Assembly (NCBI RefSeq): GCF_000006565.2 | Contig: NC_031477.1 | Coordinates: 4,181,137-4,245,136, forward strand | Direction of reading: 5' to 3' | Length of the DNA stretch: 64,000 nucleotides | Source: Toxoplasma gondii ME49 | Lineage: Eukaryota > Apicomplexa > Conoidasida > Eucoccidiorida > Sarcocystidae | Part shown: positions 1 to 11,600 of the stretch, in pieces | Position numbering within the stretch: position 1 is the first letter of the stretch | Layout: every line of letters starts with the position of its first letter | Made by a program: the position numbers and the translations under genes | The notes under the pieces: generated by a model | Seen by the model: only the letters and a program-made list of their open reading frames with translations | Database searches by the model: none | Told to the model about the DNA's origin: nothing

Positions 1-1353
1 AAATCGGAGGCCCGACCTGCGTATACCGAAGCAGCACACCATCCAATTGCGAGTTGACACATCGGCTTCGTTCCAAACTGCAAACCAGCAACTCCAGTTC
101 AGCAGCTGCGCTAGCAGTGTGGGGGCTTTTGGCGCCGGTACATGCGCAATAGGAGATATACGGGCAGTAGCGTAGATGTTATGGAAACGGGAGTAACTCG
201 CATGAGTATGCAGTCCTCCAGAATCGCTCTTCCGTATGCGCATTATGTACACAGAGTTTAAACAGTGAAGTGGTCTGCAATAGACATTCGCTGCACGCAT
301 GTATGTCTGCCACATGCTCTACGGCATAAAACCGTTCCTGCGACACAGGGTAATGCCTGCTGAAACGAAAACCAGTTTTACACTTTTCTGTGAGTTGCCA
401 ATACAACGATTCACTGCAGCCTCCTGGATCGCCTGGCAGCGGTCATTTCCATATTCTGAGAGAGTATTTCCGTGTCCTCACCAAACCGCAGCAGCTCCTG
501 TGCAGCTCCCGGATGAATCCAACATTGTGGGCGTAGACTCGCTTTCACGAAGGTCAATGCTGTTATGGCATGATGCAGAGCTTCTCGCGTCCTGAATGCA
601 GATAAACTCAAAGGAAGCATGCGATGTTCACCAGGTGTTTGACTGTCGGAGCCGCCAACGGGGAATGTACAGTGCAAAACGGTGCCTGCCTTGTGCGTTG
701 CTTCAAATCGATCACCGACGGCGTTCATTCGTAGGAACAATCATTAAATCTCTTTGAAGTTGTTCCAAGAAATCAGCGTCGTTCCTGAAAGCGACCCCTA
801 GAGCCTGCATGAGGGTCCACACTTGCGTAGCAGCCACGGACCTTGCGGTGGAATGGAGAACGGTCACGGGTGATCCAGCAACGTTGTCGCCTCCTACGTT
901 GTTGTGTGCACATTGTTTTTACAGGAACTGGATCTCTTCGATAGTAATGAGTGTGGATTCCATTATGCATCCACAACACCGACCTTGTGTGTCTTGCTGG
1001 GAACCAGGTAACGCATCTATTTCTTGACTGGCGCACAGTTCCTCGTAGACACGTTTTGTGCGCGCACTGTGCCGCACGATATGCCACCAACACTCCAGAA
1101 CCCATGCTGAACGACAGGCCATCACTGGGAGTGGCCTTCCATCGTCTTTGCCTTTCGCCAAAACCTACAAACTCACCTGCTCAAAGAGCAAAACGTAGAA
1201 GCGAGATTGAGCCTTGTTTGAGCGAGAAGCGTGCAGACGCCTATCCACGAGTCTTTCACTGCAGTGTCTGGCTCGATTAGTCCGGTACTGATTATGTCAC
1301 CGATACCGTCTTCAAGCAGCGTCTTTTCTGAGAGAATACCAATGTTGCTCGTG
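1..1353 (-). CDS. Uncharacterised multi-exon protein, 3' part missing at left edge
   Basis: Five consecutive exons on the minus strand can be chained with matching phases: 1353-1177, 1066-923, 841-716, 591-482 and 290 to the window edge. Splice sites include strong donors (GTGAGT after 1177, GTGAGG after 482) and AG acceptors. The joined frame has no stop and reads as a soluble, helix-rich protein, with segments such as EDGIGDIISTGLIEP, FLEQLQRDLMIVP and EALHHAITALTFVKASL. The edge exon stays open for 96 codons to base 1. No signal peptide, membrane span or known domain is visible; alternating hydrophobic helices suggest an alpha-solenoid, which is inference. Upstream exons must lie between 1354 and about 2600, and the exon at 1353 needs a partner ending in phase 2 that I could not find. 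I do not recognise the family. Confidence 0.55.
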
Positions 1354-2704
1354 CTGATATTGGATTACAGCTGAACTGTATGGCGACCGGCGAGCGGATC
1401 TTCAGCTTTCGATCCACACGTTTATCTCTGCAGGGACGTGTGTGAGCGTCTTTTTTCAGTTGACGGCTACGCAAATGTTTTGTTAGTTGAAAAAGCACGA
1501 ACTGACATGTTACGTCCCACACGTCTCACGAAGTGAGTAGTTCGCATTTCCGTGAACATGACTTGCTGTAGTTTCATTACTCGCAGCTACGGTCGCCAAG
1601 CGGGGAATGCGTTCAAAGATGACTATGCGTTTTCCGAGGCTCTCTGTCTTTCGCAACGGGCACGACAAAGGTCTGGAGACAATTCAATCTTGGTTCGAAG
1701 TGAAGAGCGATCGTCAATCGCACCTGGGTTTTCTTTTGGTGCACCCAGAATTGATGCAACGACATCGAGCGTCACCACGGACAGCTCCTGCTGTCCTTCC
1801 GATGTTAGCGTACCGTCGTCCTCGCATTCTGTTTCCCTGTCTCGTACCCGATACAGCGCATGCCCGATGAGTGCAAAAGCATGTCGTGTTCTCAATTAGT
1901 GCCGTCGTAAAGCCATTTCGACAGACATGGCGCTAAAAGAGCAAGCACCATCCGTGCATACTCCGCGATGGATCTGTGTCTCCATAAGGTTGGTGCCGCC
2001 TTGAGGGTATAACTTGTTCCACCAGGCAGAAAGCACAGAGCTAACCTTGTCAAAACTATGTATCTGACCAGATGGGTTTTGACAGACTCAAAACGCAGAA
2101 AAAATCGTTACTACTTTTGTGAGGACAACCGTTTTGTATGAAATGATGTGCTGACCGAAGCGCTTCGGCTAATGTCGGCATCTCGTCCCTGTCACCTGCT
2201 TCTCCTGGAAAAGGATTTCTGGCGCAGGAGGTTAGGATCGACGTCTCGAGAGCTCTCGCCTCGTAAAGATATCTCACAGTTGCGTGCTCCTGATGTTGCC
2301 TGGTGAATGTGGAAGTGGCACACAGTTCCGTAAAGTCCAGTGGCTGCGTCTGCTTTCTTGCAGGGACAGTACAACGCTTGTAACATCGAAAGAAGTTACA
2401 GTGAGCACAACCTGACGTGTCTTCCAGTGACATGTGAAATTTGGCCATTCTCTGCACAGTCTGAAACGTGGGGGGGCTCGGGGACTGATGCAGCCACTCC
2501 TTGAGACCGAAGGCCTCAGGTTATAGTGCGTGTACACAAGGCTCCACTAGTGTTGCCTTCTTAACGCCTCGACGTATAGAGCATCGGACACCGTTTTCCA
2601 GTGGAATTTTGAAGGCAAACAACTATGCTGAACGAGTACGTCGCTGTCTCCATTGTGCGGCTCCTAAAGAGCTGAGAGGGAACTTGCATCCTCAGACAGT
2701 GACC
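1354..2704. other. Unresolved stretch, probably 5' exons of the left-edge gene
   Basis: This stretch should hold the 5' exons of the left-edge minus-strand gene and the 3' flank of the gene ending at 2705. The best coding-looking piece is on the minus strand around 1895-1680 (acidic, hydrophilic, with LSVVTLDVVASILGAPKENP, followed by a possible GTGCGA donor). Its phase does not join cleanly to the exon at 1353, so I did not build it into a model. An open minus-strand frame at 2457-2056 lacks convincing splice context. Confidence 0.3.
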
Positions 2705-3874
2705 CTATTTCGAAAAGCTGTAGTATACTGACCGTTTGTGAAGGTACGCGTAGGCGTTCAAAACTCCTATTTTGCATCTGAGGAAAGCGACAGCCCCAGC
2801 TGCTGCCGTATCTTGCTTCCAGTACAGCAACGACGTCTCCGCCTGTCTCAAAGCGGCTCCAGCTTGCTCATACTCTTGGTCCTGCGCAAGGTAGTCAGAT
2901 GACTATCACAGTCCTTGTAATCGTTCGTGAGCTAGATGCACCTGAAATGAGGGCCAGCTGGCAGCAGGCACAAGTGCAAGTGGTCGTGCCTTTACAACCA
3001 GAGTCTGGCTTGACTCAGCGAAGCAGTAATGTCGACAAGACACTCTACCGTTTCGAATGTTGCCGCAGCTAGGTCTTCTGCACGTACACTGAAATGCGGT
3101 GCCAGGACGTCATTCAAGACCATGAAATTGTTTATCCCACAGTAGCTCATACCTGAATGTGCTGAATGGCTGCTTTGGTGTTTGCAGTGCATGCCATATA
3201 GTATTGCAGTTCACATTCTTGAATGTCTGCACGCTCTTCTTGGAGTTGTGGCGGCGTTCCAACGAGTTCGAGCTGGCGCATAAAGAATGAACATTTTGTC
3301 AAAAAGCGAAGAATACGCTTTAGTACAGCTGGCGCGACCAGTGATCACGTGGTTAGGCGCTTCTCTATCCAGCGAAAACCCCCACCAGTCAATGTAAGTG
3401 TTACAACGTTGTCGACGGTACTGATTTCCCCAATCGTGCATACACTTCCTTTATAGAAACGTGGAAACTCTCCGAACCACTGTCATTGGCATCACCCGAC
3501 TCAGGGGAAATCAGGGGGCATGAGGAATCCTCAGGTTCGTAGACCGTGAGGCAGGATATGAGAACTGAGAGCATCACGGTGTTGTTGACATAGGGAAAAG
3601 GCCACTGTCTCTGTGGATAGAAAGGGTCACTTGGCGCCTCGGTCACCCAATAAAAACAGCGGGAGCGCCTTTGTGCAGAGATACACGCGTAATTGAAGAC
3701 GAGCGGGCTGCCGGGAAACATGCCAGCTAATACCCCTATAGCGTGGTATCCCACCTGCTCTCGCAAAGTTTCAATATCTTTGAGTACAAGTTGTATGTCT
3801 GCCTGAAGCTGGGGAGCCGCCGGGTACAGCCAGGCGGCCAAGCCGCTGCCTTCATCCTGTACGTCTTCCGTCAT
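2705..3874 (-). CDS. Small hypothetical protein with helical C-terminal half
   Basis: A three-exon model on the minus strand: 3874-3446, 3272-3153 and 2881-2705 (stop TAG), 241 residues. The start is fixed because an in-frame TGA lies two codons upstream of the ATG at 3874. Exon 1 encodes an acidic start, a helix with an IETLREQ motif, a compact hydrophobic region around residues 45-110 and a Ser/Asp/Glu-rich linker. Exons 2 and 3 encode long amphipathic helices rich in Gln and Glu (LQEERADIQECELQYY, DQEYEQAGAALRQAE), likely a coiled coil, and a basic aromatic tail ending YYSFSK. The exon 2 donor (GTATGA) and exon 3 acceptor (GCGCAG) agree in phase. The exon 1 donor is the weakest point: GTGTAT at 3445 or GTACCG further on both keep the frame. 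I do not recognise the family; a subunit of a larger complex is one possibility. Confidence 0.6.
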
Positions 3875-5774
3875 TCCGCCTCACACTCTAGCTTGACGGA
3901 TAATATCTGTTTCGAATGATCAATTCAGCGGCACAGAGCTCGTCTGGTTACCAACTGTGAGAGTCATGCAGAAAATAGAGGCAGGACTGCTGCTAACGCG
4001 CCAGTAGAAAGGCGAATGCATGAGTATCGCAAAGAGGCTGACACACGATTGCCTTTGACGTTTGCATCACAACGTTTCTATCTTTCCCTAGGCATTCCCC
4101 TGTGGCCTTCGCGCCGCCGCTGCACCTTATTCCAGTGTGTATCGATTGTACGGCTGACTCGGTTTATCCCTTGCCTCGCACTTGGGTGAGATGCTTGACC
4201 TCGTATCCGGCGCCACGGGGTGCATGTGGTCTTTGCAAGTTCACAGTGTGAAAACATGTGTCTTACAGCTGATAAAGGACAACCGCGCTTGGTAGCTCCA
4301 GAAACTCTGGGAAGGTGAATTTACGCCTTCTATTCCTGATAATACAGTACGCCCCATTCTTACTTATAACATGCGGCCCTTCCACGGGGGGCCCCACATG
4401 AGTTATCCCACAACGGGGTAGTGGACCCAGACGGGAGGTAAATGACCTTGTTGAGGAACTCCGGTGAAGCGAGACCCACTAAGTTGGTTAGAATGTGACA
4501 GGCACGATGCACATTTTAAATTCAGAATGAACAGCAGGTTACACTAACTTTTTCTCTACCGCAGCAGTATAATGCAGAGCTGTCCCGTCCGCAACGTTTT
4601 ACCAAATTCCTAAAGAAGCGTTGCTTCTACAGTGTGATGGTTCACGGTGTACTTTGTTGACAACTAGCTCGCACTGCTTGTGCAGTGTGCAATGCGTTCG
4701 CTCTCTATGGCTCCTCGACGTCCACAGGTGGAGCCTTGTCACCTATCACATGCTGCACTGACGGTGGAATTGAACTGTTTCTCGTGTCATGGCACGTCTG
4801 ACCTGTATTCTAAAGGGATGCGTGTTGAGGCAAGACTACCCAACTGTTCTTGTTGAAACAGCCAAAAAAGTAGAAATAAAAAATGCGCGGTTATTTTCTT
4901 TGAATAACACCACGCAGAGAATAAGTGTCAAAGACCGTCGATAGGACGCAATTTACAGACGGAAGCCCGGTGTGATATTACACACAATTGGCGGCGAAAT
5001 CCATTGACGGCAGCAGCATCATAATCTGCTAGAGGGAATGAGGAGGAAATTTGGGATATGTATGTGACATCCTGATGCGAATTCATTACACAAGCACATT
5101 CTACAGACGTGAAAAGAAAGATTCGCGAGTCGACAGAGGTATTGTTGTTGACTGGCAGGTCGTCGACACTGGCATCACAAAATTTTGCAGTTCCCTTTGG
5201 GGACCGATGCTCTGAATTGGCATCAGAAAGAAGACGACTGAAAGAACTGTCGGGTCCTATGCGTGTGTATATCCATTGACACGCCCCCGTGTGGACAGTT
5301 AACGCTGTATGTTTACATCGTAGCTGGAGCCCTTGCTGCCGAATTCGAAATAGGGATACCACTCTACGTCCGCGGTGGCACAAATCGGCTTTCCTCGAAA
5401 CAGGCAAGGATGACCTTCCTCTCTACGTCATGATTGCACCTACACAACTACTGACTGTCCTTCCTTTTTTGATATGCAAGAACATTAAACAGAATGCTAG
5501 TATCCAACCGCTGTTGTGACTATAGGGCATCTCATGTCTCTCCTGCGACGTAATACTAGATTAGGTAGGTTCCCAGCAAGAACACTCGCGAGGCAAACAT
5601 TTTAATTGGTACCGATAAAAAATGCAGATTTGGTTTTAAGATGCAGACACGATGTTTAGGCAGCTTGACGAAGGGCATCTGCCGAGCTTTTGTCGTAGAA
5701 TGCGCGCTTGATGCGCCAGTGGCAGAGCACAGTTCTCGAGCCTTCACGGAGACAAGAGTGACCGAGTGATCTCC
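3875..5774. other. Intergenic, no supported gene
   Basis: This lies between two minus-strand genes, so it should contain the promoter and leader of the 2705-3874 gene and the 3' UTR of the dynein light chain. A 159-codon minus-strand frame at 5407-4928 is open but lacks good splice context and recognisable motifs. Confidence 0.4.
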
Positions 5775-6720
5775 TCAACACTTAAAGGTTAAGATGGACA
5801 AATTCCCTTGGTAAAAGACAAGAAGAAGAGCTTCCTCCTGCAGTCGGGCAAAAGACGGAAGCTTTTAAAGCTGATAATAATGTCGAATTGTCTGTGAGAT
5901 GATATCTGCTCTAGCAAGTTGCAGAGGGAAACAGGTGGCGGTCCTGGGACCAGTTCGTACGTGACGCGATGTCCGCATGTGCAATTACGACTTCAGCCAG
6001 CGTATCCATCGGCATACAGTGCTCACGTTTTCAGGATAGCCAATTTTACCTGTGCTCAGCCCACCTGAGCTGTGACGTCGAATGAGAATCCTTCGCCGAT
6101 CACGCAGTGCCACGGTGCACCGTATTGGCGATCGAGTGTGTCCTTGATAAGCTTCGTTGCTAGCTGAGTTTGTAAAGTCAAGTAAACAGACGCCAATGCA
6201 TGTCTGTCTATTTGTTTGTCTTCATGCAAGAATTCATATCGGTTCTTCATTCTTATGTGAATACCGCCTGTTGGCCCGTATGCGCGGTGTGCACACATAT
6301 ACGCGGCAAAGTTCCTCTCTCGTCTGTCGACGAGTTGACACAGTATGATCGTAAACACTGGAACGCTGGTTTGGCGTTCAGCTCTGATCTGAAATGTCCA
6401 CAATTTATTCTGTTTAACCATACGCTGGAATTCCCCTTTTCACTTACCTCAACGTTGGGCCCCTTGCTGTCCGTGTGCTTGTCAATAGCACCGATTATGA
6501 TGTCAACGACCTCTGCTTGCATGTCGGTGTTCATCATAGAATGCTGTAGGCAGGAGACGAAAGTTTCGTATGCTGATGGCGCACGCCGTACGAAAAATGC
6601 GACCCACTGTTAGCGGCCTGACAGAAAGCATGCGGTATCTGAGAAAGTAGTCAGGCTTACTTTCACGAACGGCCTTTGCATGACCTGCTTGAGGTCCTTG
6701 CTGAGTCCCTTCTCTCCCAT
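5775..6720 (-). CDS. Divergent LC8-type dynein light chain
   Basis: LC8 proteins form small homodimers that serve as light chains of dynein and as hubs binding short linear motifs. Four exons, all phase 0: 6720-6661, 6543-6448, 6163-6065 and 5837-5775, giving 105 residues, against about 89 for canonical LC8. The ATG at 6720 is fixed by an in-frame TAA seven codons upstream. The LC8 order is visible: DMQAEVVDIIIGAIDKH for helix 1, KLIKDTLDRQYG for helix 2, PWHCVIGEGFSFDVTAQ for strands 1-3, and LLLVFYQGNLSILTFK for the last two strands, where LC8 has FYLGQVAILLFK. The interface His in WHC is kept. In the client-binding strand, human GSYVTH is replaced by SFDVTA, so Tyr65 becomes Asp and His68 becomes Ala, and canonical TQT-motif clients may not bind. 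The donor after exon 2 is GTAAGT. It is divergently transcribed from the IST1-like gene. Confidence 0.88.
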
Positions 6721-8654
6721 TTTGCTTTCTCTGGAATTTTAAAATTCCGCAATCGTGCGCCCCACCTTGTTTTAAGCCGTGGGGGCGCCTGTGTTCGCGG
6801 CTTCTCTGTCGACAGCTCGAGGGTTGCTCGTCTGTGTTGGAAGAGAAGCAGCACACTCGCTTCTGTTTTCTTGAGGGGTATCTAGGCAGGGGGAGAGCGG
6901 GTGCAGCCGCTTGAGATTGCCCTCCGATTGCATTACCTTCTAGCGCACTATTCACTACGTGCTCCACCTATAGAAAGCCCGGAAGAAAGTCGATAAGAAT
7001 AGCCTGACGCGTGGACCGACAGCAATGAATTGTTTCCGTATGAATATATATTAGGGCATGAAATGTAGCAGCAAATGGAACTGGAAACTCAACAAACTCA
7101 GCAATTCAGAATCTGTCAAGTTATGTGATGCCGCACCTCGACAATCGCGCCCCGCACCGCCACCCGTCAAGCGTCGTTTTCGCTAGATCGATCGCAACCT
7201 GTATGATGAAAATGATTACAAGGTTGAAAATATGTTCACCGTTGAGATGATAGCTTTTAGGCAACCCAGAGAAATCTGATGGGTTAGGCGTACCGACGGC
7301 AATATGGGAAGTTTACAACAGAAACGAGGGCCGGGGGTAAAGTTGATGGGCCTTCGTCACATCAGCACAAGTTCACTGACCAGAAACCTGTGGCGCGTAT
7401 CTTGTTGTGACATACTAACGACAGTGGCACTCTTTGTCCCTTGAACTCCGCGGCTGCTAGCTGCGATGTCAGAACATATAGCTGAGGGTAGTGGGGGGGG
7501 AGATGGGGACGAGATCCGGTGAAAGCTAACCTGTACCATAAACAGTGCATTTCATGAGTTACTGCTGACCCATTTCTTCTCAAAGCAGCTGCATTCCCAC
7601 CGGCGACAACAAGTAGCTGAAAATGACTCAACCATCCCAATCTTCATCCAATGGACTGTGTGAGGAGCAATGAGTAGTGCTTTCCAGGTAACACGTCTGC
7701 ACGCAGGATTAGAGTCACGGACGTTTCGTGTTTGTCCCCTCCGCCGCGACAAAAAAACGCTTAGAAGGCATATACAAGAGTGCAAACCTAGCATATTTCG
7801 AACTAATCTCAAAATGAATTGCCGATGGCAGACTTACACCAAAAGACACCTCATTTCAACATTGGCATACGCGTAAGAAGAAAATCAGGCAGACAGTAAC
7901 GGAAAACCTTTTAACTCAAGCACCCATCCCGACGAGTCATTGCTGGGAGACAAGAACAGGTGGCGTAAGCTAGAAAGTTTGAAAACCTTAGTTTTTATCG
8001 CGTGTTAGATTCTTCTTGGGCTAAAACGCAGGATCCGACCAGCAGCTTCTGTATTGAATTCGCAACGCAACAGCCGCCGTTACAAGTTCCGTAGTCGTAG
8101 TGCGACCTTCTTGCAGCAATATAACTCCATATTCTACGGTATCCTGCTTAATCCTCTACTTTTCATAGAAAAGGCCTGACGCTGTGACACCGTTGCATGA
8201 CCACTCACGACGCTTTCCGCAGGAACGAGCAACGCGACCAAAATCGTGAATTGGTACATTTCGACTTTTCAAGTGGACCCCACCCCTTGTGTCCCGGCAA
8301 TATTACTTCTCCCATGCATGCTGTCGGTTGGCTTCTTTACGGGAACCCGTCAGCTGGAACGGGGAGGAGGCCGTGCCACAATGTCAGTAGATCGATAGTG
8401 ATCGAGGACCTAAAACGCTTCCTCACTGTACGTCCAACGCATGCGAGCGCTGCTACGAAGACTCATCATGCGGCTCATATGAGCGGCTTTCACAAAGTAA
8501 CTCTGAAAGAAAATTTGTTTGATATGGGCCGTGTGCTTAATGGGGAACACCCATCGATTCATGCTACAGAGGGGATTGTGAATTCACACGTGAACACATA
8601 TTTCGAACAACGAGTGAGCGCTGTCTCTTCTGCTATCCACTCTAGTTCCTATCC
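6721..8654. promoter_or_regulatory. Divergent intergenic region, dynein light chain / IST1
   Basis: About 1.9 kb separates the two divergent start codons and must hold both promoters and leaders. A GCATGC core (TGCATGCT, 8315-8321 plus one base) lies about 335 bp upstream of the IST1 start; GCATGC-type sites are known cis-elements in T. gondii promoters. A 153-codon plus-strand frame (8197-8658) ends just past the IST1 ATG in another frame and looks like leader sequence. No gene is supported here. Confidence 0.45.
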
Positions 8655-11600
8655 ATGAAGAAACGTCTTTCCATTCCCTTCTTTCCTAATTCTAGGAAAG
8701 AGGGAAAACGTGTCGGCTGGTCATTCAAGAAATTCGACCCGGTAACATGCAAATCTAGCCTGAAGATGGCAATGAGCAGGGGTACGGTCCAGTGCCGTGT
8801 GAACGTCCTTCTTTTCTTCATGCAGAACACCCTGTCTTGGTTCACGATGAGCAGCAAATAGAAACAACAGCGACGCTCCTTCTTCCTTCTTGATTTACTG
8901 TTCTTTCGTGGCGCATGTGCGAATCGATCCTTCTGTTGTAGGTGAAACCGCAGCTGGCAATTGTTCTCCTCTGTAGGCGTCAAGGGATTTAATGGAGGTG
9001 CCCTCAACAGTGACTCATTGCGGAGCGGTGTGAACTGCTCAGTCCTCTTATCTACCGCGTGTTCTTGAAAGATGGCACTTTCATGACAATGACATCATCC
9101 CTTTTGTCCTTGTGATCCATGGAGTCGATGGAGTTATGCCATTGACATGTGACGGTGATGTATGAACGATGTATACTGTTCTCCTCAACTAACAGTGTCT
9201 GAAAAAGGCATGCATGAGTCCTATACACTTCGAATACATCAAATAGGGGCGTAGTACATTGTTTACACTCCCAAATATTCAGTGAATATCTGAGTGTTGT
9301 TCGTGCCGCAAAACGTGTTCATCTTGTCCCTTTCTTTCTCATCCGACTGCAATTTACGTGATAGTGGCCGGCTGACTACCATGTCATCTGCTCGTGCACT
9401 TTGCCACAGAACTCCTTGGCCTATTCTATCATTCATATATGTTTTCCTCAGCGCGGATGAACCAGAATAGGTTGCAAAACTCCATCAGAATACAACGCTC
9501 CGAAATCGCCACTCTGATCAGGTGTGGCACCAGTTCCGCTCGCGTGCAACGAGATACTGAACATAAACCTACCTCCTGCGAGACATGCAGATGCACCAGC
9601 ATATCTTGGACGTCAGAGGCGTTGACGTGGCAGAATTCGCAAGTGGTCTCTATCGTCAATATCAAGACGACCTTCGTCAATTACCGTTTCGGACTGCAGC
9701 ATCTCTGCTGCACTCCAGATTTGCATATGTGTGAATGCGAAGAAAACGATAGTTCATCAACTTGCGTAGTTGGCAACGTGTCCCGGCCTCAATCATTGTA
9801 ATTTGCCTCATGCTTCGTGGACTGAAGCCAATGTGGAGATCCGCTTGCCAGCGCCTATGCATACGTATACAAGCACGCATGCCAACGGACAAAGAATTCT
9901 TAAATTTATTGTGGGCTGCGTTCGTATTCTTTCTATATGTTTACTAGTGAAGGTAAAGAAGAGCGCGCTAGGTTGAAGGCTGAACAAATGCTTCGCGAGT
10001 GTCGACTCGAGAGAGCCATGGACATTCTGTATACTCTGTGCGAGCTAATCGTCACCCGAATGGTAAGGGAACTTCTCTCAGCAATATCCCCTGCTATGGT
10101 AACTGAACCGTTTAAGCATTGCCATATTTTATTATGACGGAAATGCACTAAGCGGCGTTTTTAAAAAAGACATTTTCGGGTTGTGTCACTGTACAAAAAA
10201 TTCATATGGCATGTGAGCTACTCTGACAGGAAAAACTTTCTGTTTTCCAGCGGTACCCTTGTAGGGGCTCTTCCGCTGGGGGACTATGGAATTTCAAATA
10301 CATAACATTCAGCGTGTTCGGACCGCTACATTTATGTGATCAAGTATCCTCACAAGTATAAGTTGGGAGTCGACGCAGTACATCAACTTCCATACATTCC
10401 GACGTTGTGGTCAAGAATTCACTACATTCATCATGGAGGATACATTCAACGCATCTATGAGGTGACCGTTTACAAGGGGTCTAGCAACTCCACTTTTCGC
10501 ACGTGTCCGCTAACGTGCTGAGGGGTGTTTATTCTGACAAATCCATTTTTACAGTGACCGTTTAGCTGTGTGTGTGCGCTGGCGGTATCTTCGGAAGAAC
10601 TACCTGACTTCAGAGAAATGCTGTCCATCCGATCTGCTCTCTGCAGTTCACAGCGTGCTCTACTGTGAGCCGAGGTTGAGTAAGAAATAAGTCAGAATCG
10701 CTCTGCTTCTTTCAGCTAAGGACTCATCATTACATTTGGGTCTTTAGATAGCTGCAAATCCTGGAAGCGCAGTTCAACAGTTCACCTCATTCCCTGTCGG
10801 TAGTCAGCTCTGGTGCCGCACACGGGTCAGATCAATTTCGGAGACGTCTATACAGAGTTTTTCTCGTGGTGCTCTTCTCTTTTTTCGCAACACGGAGGTG
10901 TGAACTTTTACACTGCTAATTCCACGCCACTCGCCCTTTCCTGCTTCGTTCGAACAACAGACGTTGAGGAACTGAAGATAGTCAGAAGGCAGTTCACCAT
11001 CAAGTACGGACAACAGTTTGTCGAGGAGGCTGTCAAAAATGCTAAGCAGGAAGCACATTTCAAGGTATGTGGATGCGGGATAAAGTCGCCTTGTTGCTGT
11101 GTCACCTGTACACTAAGTAACCAACAGAATGGTTCATAATGTTGGGGTGTGATAAACTCTGTTTTAAAACAATTAGAACAAGGATACGGTTTTTCTGGTT
11201 GTAGAATCTGTCCACTGATGCGCTTGCATCCCGACGACGTCTGAATCGGGACCCAAGTGACAATTACCTTCCTCTTTTTTGACGCATCTCACAATGTCGG
11301 TAAAAGGTGCGTAGCCCAGGAATGATACACCCGCATGCTTTGCCTATCTGCGTTGATTGGGAGATACTCGAGCACAGAGATCAAGGAAATAACTCGTTTC
11401 GCATAACTCTGCAAATCCAGAGCTGCAAGATGGAGAAACAGTTGGGGTCTGGATTGCAATAATGGACAGGAAATGGAGAGTTCGACCTAGCGCAGGACAG
11501 CCTCTCCGACACGCGTTACACACTCCCAGAAGACTCCACAAATGCATTTATCATTACATTTTGCCGCAACCATGTGCATGTGTGTGTGTGTGTGCAAACG

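Noticed and set aside
2992..3154. Open minus-strand frame (NNFMVLNDVLAPHFSV reading) downstream of exon 2 of the small hypothetical protein
   Set aside because: Reading through the exon 2 donor gives an immediate stop in the gene's frame; the splice to 2881 is clean, so this is intron.
11205..11260. Candidate IST1 exon after a TGTAG acceptor (NLSTDALASRRR reading)
   Set aside because: No in-phase donor exists, and joining 11064 directly to 11606 keeps the frame and restores the IST1 alignment.
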